This document shows, in pieces, positions 9,433-18,759 of a DNA stretch of 64,000 bases. The notes under the pieces were generated by a model that was not told where the DNA came from, searched no databases, and saw only the letters and a program-made list of their open reading frames with translations. Numbering within the stretch: the first letter of the stretch is position 1; every line of letters begins with the position of its first letter. The stretch comes from Poriferisphaera corsica (GTDB lineage Bacteria > Planctomycetota > Phycisphaerae > Phycisphaerales > Phycisphaeraceae): assembly GCF_007747445.1 (NCBI RefSeq), contig NZ_CP036425.1, positions 992,001 through 1,056,000 of the forward strand, read 5' to 3'. The position numbers and the translations under genes were made by a program.

Positions 9433-10836
9433 ATGAGATCGACGCCCAATTTGTTGATAATCTTGCCGCGAGGATTCAGATCTGATGCGGTATCGGATGA
9501 ACATGCGTGGCCGCTAGCGACTGCGCATCTGGAGGCGCTTGCGCGACGAGGTTCACGGATGGTAACGACCGCGTCATCGCCAGCGGATCCACTAGCGTTT
9601 GACTCGCTCATTACGGGGTTGCATGCGAGGCAGATGAGTGGCCATTTGGTGGCGACGGATGAGGATTTGGTGGATGAGGAAGGTGAGAAGAATGTACGGC
9701 CATATTCGCAGCGACAATTGGATGTGTCATTGGCGGGGTATTTGAGGGATGCGGGATATCACACCGCGGGAGTGGGATTGGTGCGGCCGTTTTTGACGCA
9801 TCTGGACCAGTCAGTTTGTCTGGAAGATTTAGATATTGTGCGGCAATCGCGTGCGACTGAAGATTTGTATTACAGGCATTTACGAAAGCGTGGCTTGTTG
9901 GCGGCAATCATGAAGCAGCGGATGACGCGAAAACGGTATGGGCCGTTTAAACCGGAACGGTTGCTGCTGGAGCCATGTGATGATATTGATGGGTTTATTG
10001 CAAGGCAGGCGGAAGAGATGATTCCGACATTGCCTGAGGATAGGCCGTGGGCATTATTTATTGTGATGGCTGGGCCTGATTCACATTTGCCGCCGCCGAC
10101 GATTTATGATGGACTAGTTTCGACAAAGCATTTGCGTGATGGTTTTACGTTGGCAGATTTCAGGGGGATGCATGCGATGACTCAGCCGGTATTTGTGCGG
10201 ACATCGCTGCAGCATCTAGATCCGGGGCAGTTGGCTCGAATCAGAGCGGATTATCTGGGGCGTGTGTCGATGGTGGATTATGCGGTGAGGCAGATTGTGA
10301 CGGCATCGGATCAGCGTAAAGATCGTGAACGGACATGGACGGTGTTTACATCGGATCGTGGAACGATGTTGGGAGAAAAAGGCCTTGTTGGTCATCAGTC
10401 GTTTCATTCGGGGTGTATTCAGACACCGCTGATTGTTGCACCGCCACGTCATACGACAATGCCGCATGATGCGATACCTGAAGGATTTTTCTCGACCGCT
10501 GATGTTGTGCCCACACTATTGGATATTGCAGGGGTTAAGCAATTGTCTAATGTAAGGTTAGGCGGTCGATCGTTGAAGCCATTGTTAATGACGGACGATC
10601 TTGTGCCGAAGGATACACCGCTTGGTTTGATATCAGAATTTGAGGATCGATTATTGATCGAAACACAGCGATACAAGATTGTGTACCGTACGCCGAGCTT
10701 TGAGCCGATGGCAGTTTATGACCTGATTGGTGATATTGATGAGAAAAAGAATTTAGTGAACTCGACCATTGGTTTTGGCGTGGCGAATGCCACGAAGCCA
10801 CGGTTGGATACGATTCTTCAACGGATCTCTGCCTGA
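9433..10836 (+). CDS. sulfatase/alkaline-phosphatase-fold protein, probable pseudoenzyme
   Basis: About 467 residues, sulfatase-like in overall order: an N-terminal beta strand NLLIIL, a SLITGLHARQ segment (compare ASLLTG), a YLRDAGYHTAGVG segment, a FTSDRG block, and a C-terminal block with TADVVPTLLDIAG, RSLKPLL and YKIVYR. The key residues are missing. The metal-binding DD after the first strand is PR (12-13), the formylglycine position of CxPSR reads D52-P-L-A-F, and the DHG histidine is R309 (SDRG). Established knowledge: sulfatases need the formylglycine and these metal ligands, so hydrolysis is unlikely. A structural, binding or regulatory role is inferred. The start is uncertain: ATGs at 9421 and 9433 and a GTG at 9358 are in frame, and 9433 places the first strand as usual. 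Confidence 0.75.
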   Translation: MRSTPNLLIILPRGFRSDAVSDEHAWPLATAHLEALARRGSRMVTTASSPADPLAFDSLITGLHARQMSGHLVATDEDLVDEEGEKNVRPYSQRQLDVSLAGYLRDAGYHTAGVGLVRPFLTHLDQSVCLEDLDIVRQSRATEDLYYRHLRKRGLLAAIMKQRMTRKRYGPFKPERLLLEPCDDIDGFIARQAEEMIPTLPEDRPWALFIVMAGPDSHLPPPTIYDGLVSTKHLRDGFTLADFRGMHAMTQPVFVRTSLQHLDPGQLARIRADYLGRVSMVDYAVRQIVTASDQRKDRERTWTVFTSDRGTMLGEKGLVGHQSFHSGCIQTPLIVAPPRHTTMPHDAIPEGFFSTADVVPTLLDIAGVKQLSNVRLGGRSLKPLLMTDDLVPKDTPLGLISEFEDRLLIETQRYKIVYRTPSFEPMAVYDLIGDIDEKKNLVNSTIGFGVANATKPRLDTILQRISA

Positions 10837-10953
10837 TAAAGTCGGAATAATAAAGATGGATACGAACGAGCTTGGTTCGAACCCATCGCCAGGCTATCGC
10901 GGGGACTGGTGGCCTAAAGAAGATAACGCGGTTATGGTTTCTTTATTGCATGT

Positions 10954-10985
10954 AAAAAGCACGCTTAAACAAGCGTGCTTTTTGT
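10954..10985. terminator. bidirectional terminator between sulfatase-fold gene and acs
   Basis: A perfect 13-bp inverted repeat (10954-10966 with 10971-10983, AAAC loop) has A and T runs that serve both converging genes. Confidence 0.88.
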
Positions 10986-11003
10986 ATTAAATAGAGATTG
11001 TGA

Positions 11004-13025
11004 CTAGTCACTATTTTGTTGCAGCTTCTCAACGATCGACTTGTCCTCAAGTGTTGTGATGTCACCTGTGATTTCACGGCCAGCGGCGATATCACGGAGT
11101 AAACGCCGCATGATCTTGCCACTGCGTGTCTTGGGTAACGCAGGGGTAAAGCGGAGTTTGTCGGGCTTGCTGATAGGCCCGAGTTCCTTTGCAACATGAT
11201 TGCGGACTTGAGCTTTGAGTTCATCGGTTTCTTCGATACCACCGACGAGCGTCACGAATGCCGCGATGCCCGTACCTTTGATGTCGTGTGGGAACCCGAC
11301 AACGGCAGCTTCGGCGACAGCCTCATGTGAGACGAGTGCAGATTCAACTTCCATCGTGCCGAGGTTATGACCCGCGACAACGATAACGTCATCGATTCGG
11401 CCCATGATCCAGAAGTTGCCGTTTTCATCTTTTCGTGCACCATCGCCTGCGGTGTAGCATCCCTCGATTTTTGACCAGTAGGTTTCGAGGAAGCGTTCAC
11501 GGTTTCCGTAGATACCACGGAGCATGGATGGCCAAGGTTTGCGAACGACGAGAATGCCGCCTTCATTGGTGCTGACTTCTTCACCTTCACTGTTAACGAC
11601 CGCAGCGTCGATGCCGAAGAATGGCCGTGTGCAACTGCCGGGGGTGGTGGTTGTGGCGCCGGGTAGTGGTGTAAGCATGTGCCCGCCAGTTTCGGTTTGC
11701 CACCATGTATCGACGATGGGGCATTTTTCGTTGCCGATGACTTTGTGATACCACATCCATGCTTCGGGGTTGATCGGTTCGCCAACGGTGCCGAGGACTT
11801 TAAGTGACGAGATGTCGTGTTTATCGATCCATTCGCGGCCCCATTTCATAAAGGCGCGGATAGCGGTCGGTGCGGTATAGAATTTGGTAACTTGATGACG
11901 TTCGATAATGTCCCAGAAGCGATCTTTTTCGGGAAAATCGGGGGCGCCTTCGTACATGAGCGTTGGAACGCGGTTGGGAAGTAATCCGTAGATGATATAA
12001 GAATGGCCAGTGATCCAACCAATATCTGCGGTACACCAGTAGACATCACCATTTTCTGCGCCGCCGTTGCCATCAGGCTTCGTTTCGTGTAAGTCGAAGG
12101 TGTAGCGGCTAGTTAGATAGGTGTAGACCATGTAGCCGCCGGTGGTGTGCATGATGCCTTTAGGTTTGCCGGTGGAGCCTGAAGTGTAAAGAATGAATAG
12201 CAGATCTTCGGAGGCCATCTCTTCAGCAGGGCAGTGCTCGCTTGCTGTGGATATGACTTCATGCCACCAATGATCACGACCATCAGCCATGACGATGTTG
12301 TTTTTGCAGCGCTCGTAAACAACGACGGTTTCAACGAGATCTGTAAGTGTGAGCGCTTCATCGACGTTATCTTTAAGTGGGACAATTTTACCACGTCGCC
12401 ATCCACCATCGGCGGTGATGACGATTTTACTTTTGCCGTCTTCGACACGGTCACGAATCGCACTGGCAGAGAAGCCGCCGAAAATAATCGAATGAACCGC
12501 ACCGATGCGTGCGCATGCAAGCATCGCAATCGCAAGTTCGGGGATCATTGGCATATAGATGGTGACGACGTCACCTTTTTGGACGCCGAGCTTTTTCAGC
12601 CCATTCGCAAAGCGGCTGACTTCGCGACGAAGATCGTAGTACGTGAGCTTGCGGACTTCGGGTTGGCCATTCTCAAGGGGCTCACTTTCCCAAATGATTG
12701 CGGTGTGATTGCCAAGCCCCGCGTCGATTTGCCTGTCGATGCAGTTGTAGCAAATATTGGTCGATCCGCCGACAAACCATTTCGCATCAGGTAATCGCCA
12801 ATCTAGGACTTGATCCCATTTTTTAAACCAGTGCAATTGATCTGCGATCTCAGCCCAGAAAGTTTCCGGCTCATCTATCGAGCGCTTATGCATGGCTTCG
12901 TATTGCTCAATGGACTTGATATGCGCCCCATTTGAGAAAACCTTTGATGGCGGAAAATGACGATGTTCATCAAGAATCGATTCCATCGTGCTGCTGGTTT
13001 CGGCTGCGCCTTTTGCTTGAGTCAT
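11004..13025 (-). CDS. acs: acetyl-CoA synthetase (AMP-forming)
   Basis: This enzyme converts acetate, ATP and CoA to acetyl-CoA, AMP and diphosphate. From the ATG at 13025 it has 673 residues, close to the usual 650; GAGGAG lies at ideal spacing, whereas a longer frame to 13088 lacks such a site. Seen: the P-loop [10 protein letters not shown] (281-290), [12 protein letters not shown], the [10 protein letters not shown] block and the C-terminal [11 protein letters not shown] motif, where K637 is the lysine acetylated in homologues to switch the enzyme off. It stands alone, divergent from the carbonic anhydrase gene, and ends at a shared terminator. Together with gltA at 40.5 kb it feeds acetate carbon into the TCA cycle. 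Confidence 0.96.
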   Translation of the reverse strand: MTQAKGAAETSSTMESILDEHRHFPPSKVFSNGAHIKSIEQYEAMHKRSIDEPETFWAEIADQLHWFKKWDQVLDWRLPDAKWFVGGSTNICYNCIDRQIDAGLGNHTAIIWESEPLENGQPEVRKLTYYDLRREVSRFANGLKKLGVQKGDVVTIYMPMIPELAIAMLACARIGAVHSIIFGGFSASAIRDRVEDGKSKIVITADGGWRRGKIVPLKDNVDEALTLTDLVETVVVYERCKNNIVMADGRDHWWHEVISTASEHCPAEEMASEDLLFILYTSGSTGKPKGIMHTTGGYMVYTYLTSRYTFDLHETKPDGNGGAENGDVYWCTADIGWITGHSYIIYGLLPNRVPTLMYEGAPDFPEKDRFWDIIERHQVTKFYTAPTAIRAFMKWGREWIDKHDISSLKVLGTVGEPINPEAWMWYHKVIGNEKCPIVDTWWQTETGGHMLTPLPGATTTTPGSCTRPFFGIDAAVVNSEGEEVSTNEGGILVVRKPWPSMLRGIYGNRERFLETYWSKIEGCYTAGDGARKDENGNFWIMGRIDDVIVVAGHNLGTMEVESALVSHEAVAEAAVVGFPHDIKGTGIAAFVTLVGGIEETDELKAQVRNHVAKELGPISKPDKLRFTPALPKTRSGKIMRRLLRDIAAGREITGDITTLEDKSIVEKLQQNSD

Positions 13026-13540
13026 AGCCACGCTCCTCGTGATGTGCAATTCGTGTCTGTATGTTGATCTGAATGATTGTGTGTTCAATCATAGGTTGTG
13101 ATCAAGCCGCTGAAATGAATGCGATAATTCAGCAGCCATGATTGATTGCCGACTTAACTCTGATGCGCTCGATCACTTGGTCGTATATAGGACTAACTAA
13201 AAACCCTTACGCATCTGCCATGCGTTTCATATACTTCCGCAGCTTATCCCTATGAACCCTCATGAGCAAGATATTTTTGAATCGTGTGATGGGTATGTCA
13301 GTATCATGTGAAAACGGATATGTCCCTATAAAAACAGTATAAATAAGACTGATATATATTTAGATCGGTGTTTAAGCTATGACGAACAAGATGTGGGCGT
13401 ATCTGGCAGAATGTGTTGAGCAGAAATAATCGTATGGGCAAAATGTACCCGCGTTTTGGCAAATGATTTATCCCCATTCAGACGATCTTCTCTTAAGGTT
13501 TTAGTGAGCTATCGCTCGCGATGCGGTTGGCGAATATTCA
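13026..13540. other. divergent promoter region between acs and carbonic anhydrase
   Basis: About 515 nt with no ORF of interest and lower GC in its middle. It must hold both promoters. The compositional switch of the plus strand from G/T-rich to C/A-rich occurs around here. Confidence 0.45.
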
Positions 13541-14752
13541 ATGAATGGAAGGTTGGTTTCGAAAATGGCTGTGATTGCAACTGTGTTTGGCCGCATGTTG
13601 TGTGCGGGTGTGATACTGGTCGGACTGTCTGCGATTGGCTCGCCAATTCATGCTCAGGAAACAGGACTCATTTCCGATTCACAAATGGCAGAGATGCGAA
13701 ATCGATTTGCTAACAAAATAACTGCCGACGATGCGGTTCGCAGATTGAAAGGAGGAAACCAACAATTTGTGAAGCAGGAAAATTCGACGATTCATCTTGA
13801 TCTCAAACAGTTAAAAACGATCTCACAGGCAGACCAATCAAAATATGCGTTTGCAACGATTCTGTCCTGTTCAGATTCACGCGTACCACTGGAATTGATA
13901 TTCGATCAAAGTTTTTTAGATCTTTTTGTCATACGCGTTGCGGGTAATGTTTCAGGCGTATCGCAGCTTGGCTCAATTGAATACGGCTTGGCTCATGTGA
14001 AAACACCTGTACTGCTTGTCTTGGGTCATGAAAACTGTGGTGCCGTCGAAGCGACAATCCAGGCAGTGGATCAAGGCAATCTAGTTTTAGAACGAAATAT
14101 CCCCGCGTTGATCGAACAGATTAAGCCGGCTGTTGAGCGAACAAAAAAAGAACATCCCAATGCCAAAGATCATGAGTTGCTTGATCTTGCGATAGCAGAA
14201 AATGTTTACCAGCAAATAGCGCAAATCTATTACCTATCACCAGTCACCCGTAAGCTATCTCAAGCAGGGTTGGTTCGTGTCGTCGGCGCGGTCTATAACT
14301 TGAGGAATGGTGAAATAAGTTGGTTATCACAAAATCGTATTAACGGGATTTTAAGTGACGTACTTTCAGATCCAGACCGTGTAAAGGATGTGTATGCGAT
14401 TCCAGAAGTTCAATTCGGTTTGTCAGAGGCAGCACCTTTAAACGGGTATCCCATGTCGCATGTCTATCGACGAGACCATGATCGCTCGATTCGAGAGAGT
14501 CGCGCAGGGCCAGGTCCGGATAGCATCTCGGCGAAAGGCCGATTTTCCATTACAGGGTTAGGAGCAGCGGATTCAACTGATCCAGCGCCTCTACCTTATC
14601 CTAAGAATCTGACCAAATTAGACGATTCAGTTCTTGCAATACCAACAAAAACTTTTCCATGGCAAGATGTCATTATTGTTGTGATCCCATTTGCAATTGT
14701 CGTTCTGCTTGTGCTGACAACATTAATCGTGCGGCGATGCTATTCTAAATGA
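13541..14752 (+). CDS. exported, membrane-anchored beta-class carbonic anhydrase
   Basis: This 403-residue protein should interconvert CO2 and bicarbonate. The beta-class zinc site is complete: C110-x-D112-x-R114 (CSDSR) and H163-x-x-C166 (HENC). The N-terminus is a signal peptide ending near PIHAQ (residue 39), so the domain is periplasmic. The usual domain ends near residue 265. An extension of about 110 residues and a final membrane helix (about 375-397, IIVVIPFAIVVLLVL) with basic RRCYSK after it would tether the enzyme to the inner membrane facing the periplasm. Typical beta-enzymes are cytosolic and about 200-230 residues. An alternative ATG at 13565 has GGAAGG upstream and would shorten the leader by eight residues. 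No transporter gene is adjacent. Confidence 0.85.
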   Translation: MNGRLVSKMAVIATVFGRMLCAGVILVGLSAIGSPIHAQETGLISDSQMAEMRNRFANKITADDAVRRLKGGNQQFVKQENSTIHLDLKQLKTISQADQSKYAFATILSCSDSRVPLELIFDQSFLDLFVIRVAGNVSGVSQLGSIEYGLAHVKTPVLLVLGHENCGAVEATIQAVDQGNLVLERNIPALIEQIKPAVERTKKEHPNAKDHELLDLAIAENVYQQIAQIYYLSPVTRKLSQAGLVRVVGAVYNLRNGEISWLSQNRINGILSDVLSDPDRVKDVYAIPEVQFGLSEAAPLNGYPMSHVYRRDHDRSIRESRAGPGPDSISAKGRFSITGLGAADSTDPAPLPYPKNLTKLDDSVLAIPTKTFPWQDVIIVVIPFAIVVLLVLTTLIVRRCYSK

Positions 14753-14810
14753 AATCCGATCAGCGTAAGCTGCCGACACGCCGTTGCTATCCACTCTATA
14801 ATGCTGCACC

Positions 14811-15605
14811 ATGCTCATTATTGACGCATACAACGTACTGCATCTGCCGATGCCTCAATCCCTCGCTGGGCTTGACGAGGCGCGGTTATGCCTTGCGATG
14901 TCGCGATCCGCATACCGTGAACGATCCGCAACCGTGGTTTGTGACGGTCGCCCAAAACCGCATATCCCCTCAACTTCGCCTGTTCCATCAGTACAGCTGC
15001 TTTATTCTGGTTTATCTAATTCTGCTGACGATCTGATTATCTCGCTGCTCGATGCGTCGACATCGCCTCGAAAGATCACGGTGGTGACCAACGACCGAGC
15101 AATTAAGCGAGCCGCTAAACGCCGCAAGGCTCAGCTTCTGTCTTCCGAATCTTTCATCACCCGTTTAGCCTCAACGCTCGGCTCAATACCTCCACTTCCA
15201 AAATCTGCAAAGCCTGACCTTTCCCCTGTCCCTGAAGATCAGGTGCGTGGTTGGCTTGAGGAGTTCGGTCTGACAGTCGAGGATCTGCAGAACGACCCGC
15301 TTTATGCAGAGCTACAATCGCTATCTCACGCAATCAACCCCGAAGCGCGCCCTGAGCCCACTGGGTCTCAGCAAGCTTCTCCAGCTTCAAACGAGGACAT
15401 CATCCAAAAGCTCCGGGCAACTGAGAAAGCTGAAACCAAAGCAAAACGCAGGCAGAAAAAAAACAAAACCAACACCAAAAATCACAAGAACAATCGCATC
15501 ACGCCGCCGCTCTCTAAACATGTCAACCGCCTCGACCCTGACAAACTTTTATCTTCGGATCTGCGGGAGGAACTCTCGAAATATTGGCCTCCACCCGGCC
15601 TCTAA
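14811..15605 (+). CDS. YacP-like NYN-domain protein (putative RNase)
   Basis: This is a 264-residue cytosolic protein. The first ~130 residues form a NYN/PIN-like nuclease fold: D5 and N8 in LIIDAYNVL, D45 in TVVCDGRP, the SADD pair (D73-D74) and TNDR (93-96). These acidic residues are the expected metal site of YacP/Rae1-type ribosome-associated endoribonucleases. The C-terminal half is low-complexity, rich in A, K, E and Q, with a basic KAKRRQKKNK run (about 220-230) that may bind RNA. It lies just upstream of pyrH and frr on the same strand, which fits a translation or RNA-turnover role. The start ATG lies 58 nt past the previous stop. Confidence 0.78.
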   Translation: MLIIDAYNVLHLPMPQSLAGLDEARLCLAMSRSAYRERSATVVCDGRPKPHIPSTSPVPSVQLLYSGLSNSADDLIISLLDASTSPRKITVVTNDRAIKRAAKRRKAQLLSSESFITRLASTLGSIPPLPKSAKPDLSPVPEDQVRGWLEEFGLTVEDLQNDPLYAELQSLSHAINPEARPEPTGSQQASPASNEDIIQKLRATEKAETKAKRRQKKNKTNTKNHKNNRITPPLSKHVNRLDPDKLLSSDLREELSKYWPPPGL

Positions 15606-15795
15606 ACGGCCCTGTTCGCCCTTGGCCCCGTTTCCACCCGTAAAACCCACCTATTTTCGCATATTCTTATCTTTTTCACCCTTCACACACCCCCAATTCC
15701 AACCCAATAGCGTGTATCATTATCCCAGCGTAGGGCAGGGTATCGCTCCGCTCTTTTCCGCAAGTTTTTTAAATCAGATTAGGGATCACGCCTCC

Positions 15796-16524
15796 ATGAC
15801 CCAGCCAGCAACCTCTTATAAACGCGTTCTCCTGAAAATCTCCGGCGAAGCGCTCTGCAAATCAGGCTCCTTTGGTATCGACTCCGATGAACTCAAAATC
15901 ATCGCCAATGAAATCGTCAAAGCAGCCAAGGTCGGGGCTCAACTCGGTATCGTCGTCGGTGGCGGCAACATCATCCGTGGTGCGACCCTCGCTCAAGAAG
16001 GCGCAATTCAGCAAGCGACCGCCGACCAGATGGGGATGCTCGGCACCGTCATGAACGGTCTCGCTCTGAAGGAAATGCTCGAAAAACTCGGGCAACCCGC
16101 TCGCGTTCTTTCTGCAATCAATCTCTCTGCTGTCGCAGAAACCTTCATCCGTGGTCGTGCGATCCGTCACCTCGAGAAAGGTCGTGTCGTCATCTTCGTT
16201 GCTGGCACAGGCAACCCATTTTTTACCACCGACTCTGCCGCCTCGCTCCGTGCAGCCGAAATCGGTGCAGACGTCCTCCTCAAGGCCACCAAAGTGGACG
16301 GTATCTACGACAAAGACCCCGTCAAATATCCTGACGCAACGCGCTACAAGCATCTCACCTTCTCTCAGGCGATCGACCAAGATCTTAAAGTTATGGATCT
16401 GACCGCCTTTGATATGTGCCGTAAACGCAATATCCCCATTATCGTCTTCAACATGAAGCAGACTGATCACATCGCCAACGTTGTGGCCGGTAAAGATCAT
16501 GGCACCAAAGTGACCGTCAACTAA
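15796..16524 (+). CDS. pyrH: UMP kinase
   Basis: This 242-residue enzyme phosphorylates UMP to UDP with ATP in pyrimidine nucleotide synthesis. It belongs to the amino-acid kinase family: KRVLLKISGEAL (9-20), VVGGGNIIRG, and the nucleotide-binding segment from GTGNPFFTTDSAA to LLKATKVDGIYDKDP. Length and motifs are normal. An open frame runs upstream to 15304 but overlaps the NYN gene; the ATG at 15796 gives the standard N-terminus. Clustering of pyrH with frr is a widely conserved gene pair. Confidence 0.95.
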   Translation: MTQPATSYKRVLLKISGEALCKSGSFGIDSDELKIIANEIVKAAKVGAQLGIVVGGGNIIRGATLAQEGAIQQATADQMGMLGTVMNGLALKEMLEKLGQPARVLSAINLSAVAETFIRGRAIRHLEKGRVVIFVAGTGNPFFTTDSAASLRAAEIGADVLLKATKVDGIYDKDPVKYPDATRYKHLTFSQAIDQDLKVMDLTAFDMCRKRNIPIIVFNMKQTDHIANVVAGKDHGTKVTVN

Positions 16525-16687
16525 ATCTTCCTGCCTCAAACATCGCGCACCACTCAAAATCGCAACTTTTACCCACACATACCCCTACTTTTGAGTACAA
16601 TAGCCCAACAAGTCCGATCATGGACACCAAAGCACAATCAACCCTCACGCCGCCGCGGCGTCGAGTCACATAAACAAGGACAGAATC

Positions 16688-17254
16688 ATGGATATCGATA
16701 CCATCCTCCTCGAAGCCGAAGAAGCTATGGACAAAGCCGTTGATTACCTCAAAGGTGAACTCAAAGGCATTCGTACCGGCCGCGCCTCCACCGCACTTGT
16801 CGAGTACATCAAGGTCGACTACTACGGTTCCATGACCGATCTTCGTCAGCTTGCCATGATCACCGTTCCCGAGCCAACACAGTTGCTCATCAAGCCGTTC
16901 GATGCTTCCTCTGTGCAGGCTTGTGCGAAAGCCATCCAGAATGCTGGCCTCGGCCTCAACCCGCAAGTGGACGGTAAACAGATCCGCCTTAATCTTCCCG
17001 CACTCTCCGGCGAACGCCGTCAGCAACTCATCGGCACAGTCAAGCAAATGGGCGAATCCACCAAAATCTCACTCCGCAACACACGCCGCGATGCCAATAA
17101 GCATCTCGATAAACTCGGCAAAGATAAATCGCTTCATATCCCCGAAGATGACGTCGCATCCTCAAAGGACGATATCCAGGAAGCGATCAAGAAGCACGAA
17201 AAAACAGTCTCCGAGCTTGTTGATTCCAAATCCAAAGAAATTCAAGAGATCTAA
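16688..17254 (+). CDS. frr: ribosome recycling factor
   Basis: This 188-residue protein splits post-termination ribosomes together with EF-G. It has the family's two-domain layout: a helical bundle with LKGIRTGRAS near residue 30, and central strands around DLRQLAMITVPEPTQLLIKPFD. The conserved C-terminal helix carries SLRNTRRDANKHLDKL. Its length matches the typical 185. An AAGGA site precedes the ATG. It follows pyrH by about 160 nt and is closed by a strong terminator. Confidence 0.96.
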   Translation: MDIDTILLEAEEAMDKAVDYLKGELKGIRTGRASTALVEYIKVDYYGSMTDLRQLAMITVPEPTQLLIKPFDASSVQACAKAIQNAGLGLNPQVDGKQIRLNLPALSGERRQQLIGTVKQMGESTKISLRNTRRDANKHLDKLGKDKSLHIPEDDVASSKDDIQEAIKKHEKTVSELVDSKSKEIQEI

Positions 17255-17271
17255 TCTCCCAATAGATAAAC

Positions 17272-17305
17272 AAAAAAGCCGAGGCATCATGCTTCGGCTT
17301 TTTTT
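17272..17305. terminator. terminator after frr, shared with the converging metalloprotease gene
   Basis: A GCCGAGGC/GCTTCGGC stem (one G-U) extended by A/T pairs has a 5-nt ATCAT loop and is followed by T7. A runs on the other side allow bidirectional use. Confidence 0.88.
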
Positions 17306-17329
17306 GTATTCAACTTTTGGGCAGTGCCG

Positions 17330-18577
17330 CTATTGCTTTTTCATTTGTTCTAACTCACGTCTCTCATACGGCCGTTCTAATCGCATCGGAGTCACAACTT
17401 CCCCCTCTTCCGGCAGCTTATCAGCACGTCCCGACGCAATCAGCTTCTTCAATTGATCGCTAATCCATTTATCTCTTTTTGCCTTTAATTTATAGTCGTT
17501 TGCGATCATCATCGCATACCCCAACCCTCTGCTTACAGTGACCGTTCCCTTACTGCGAAAAACCTTCTCGCCATTCTTCTTTAAGTACGAATACACAAAC
17601 TCACGCAAGCGAATGTCTTCTGCTAATGACCAATCCTTATCCCAATGCTCGTACACATATTTCACCGTCTCAATCATCACATCCCCCTCTTGCGGCACCT
17701 CGCCCGGAAAATGAACGCTCGGCCACTTGTCAGGGTGACTCATGAATTCATGCAGCAATAAAAAACCAATCGCGACCGATGCTTCGTAGTGTGATTCCCC
17801 CTTGTCACCGTGATCCAGCTCAAACAACCTCGCCCAACACGTAATCCGCATCGCTTTTGGGGTACTGTGTCTAAGCGCTGTTAAGTCAGCATAAAATTCC
17901 TGCAGCACGCCATACACCTCACCGTGATATCGATACAACTCAACCACCGCTTCTTTCGGCAAGCGTGTTGTGATGTAGTTGTGCCCCAATTCATGCCGCA
18001 CAATCACCTCAACATAATTACCCATCGTGATCTTATGCAGATCCGCCAGCTCGCCAACAGCCGGCGTTGGACTGTTGATATACTGCGGCCGCCACGATAC
18101 CACAGGCAAAATATCGATCACACGTCCCTGCCGGTTACGACGCTCCAAAACCATCTGTACACCAACTTGCTCCTTATCCGGAGCGTAATTTGCAGTAAAC
18201 TTATTCCCCCACATATTCACATCAAACGTGATCGGCTGCGGGCTCGATACATGCTTCCACCATTTTGGCCGAAAGATCTTCATGTAACTTTGTACACGTC
18301 GTACCGCTAACTTCTCATCCGCCTTTAAAAACCCACTCATACCTCTAACTGAACGCGATAACGCTTCAACTTTATCCCAATCATTGCTCAGATAGGCCTT
18401 CTCGTACTCGGCATATGTCTTCGCAGCATTTGCCTTACGTTCTTCCAACGATGCCCGTGGTTTTACCGCGCCAAACGCGACACCTCCGCACATCACAACC
18501 AATAGCAATGCGATACCCCAATTAGCCCACCACTTCTTGCTCTCCGGATATTGGCATTCATGCATACAGTAACTCAT
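17330..18577 (-). CDS. membrane-anchored HExxH metalloprotease-like protein
   Basis: This 415-residue protein has one N-terminal membrane helix (about 19-37), so it is probably anchored with the body in the periplasm. A zinc-protease motif is clear: R-HELGH-N (H195, E196, H199). E227 in QEFYAD is a plausible third ligand, giving the HExxH...ExxxD layout of gluzincins. The family is not one I can name, and the substrate is unknown. A later C-terminal segment is rich in K, R and E. The N-terminus has several cysteines before the helix. It converges on frr and is a single-gene unit. Confidence 0.7.
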   Translation of the reverse strand: MSYCMHECQYPESKKWWANWGIALLLVVMCGGVAFGAVKPRASLEERKANAAKTYAEYEKAYLSNDWDKVEALSRSVRGMSGFLKADEKLAVRRVQSYMKIFRPKWWKHVSSPQPITFDVNMWGNKFTANYAPDKEQVGVQMVLERRNRQGRVIDILPVVSWRPQYINSPTPAVGELADLHKITMGNYVEVIVRHELGHNYITTRLPKEAVVELYRYHGEVYGVLQEFYADLTALRHSTPKAMRITCWARLFELDHGDKGESHYEASVAIGFLLLHEFMSHPDKWPSVHFPGEVPQEGDVMIETVKYVYEHWDKDWSLAEDIRLREFVYSYLKKNGEKVFRSKGTVTVSRGLGYAMMIANDYKLKAKRDKWISDQLKKLIASGRADKLPEEGEVVTPMRLERPYERRELEQMKKQ

Positions 18578-18759
18578 CCCATGAAAACTGATTTAAGACG
18601 GTTTTGTGGTTTTTGCCCCACATTTCGCCCCTATTCTAACCCATCACATCCCCATACCCAAGATTTTCCCAACCCAGTCCCTCAATCCTTCCCCCAATCC
18701 CATCAGCCCCCCGAATCCTTTACAATATTCCCCGTACCCAGCCGTGCACCCTCTATGAG

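Noticed and set aside
10856-10990. A short frame (MDTNELG...) after the sulfatase-fold gene
   Set aside because: It runs through the terminator stem and has no ribosome site.
15304-16524. A 406-codon frame suggesting a longer pyrH
   Set aside because: The upstream part overlaps the NYN gene in another frame; pyrH homologues start at the ATG at 15796.
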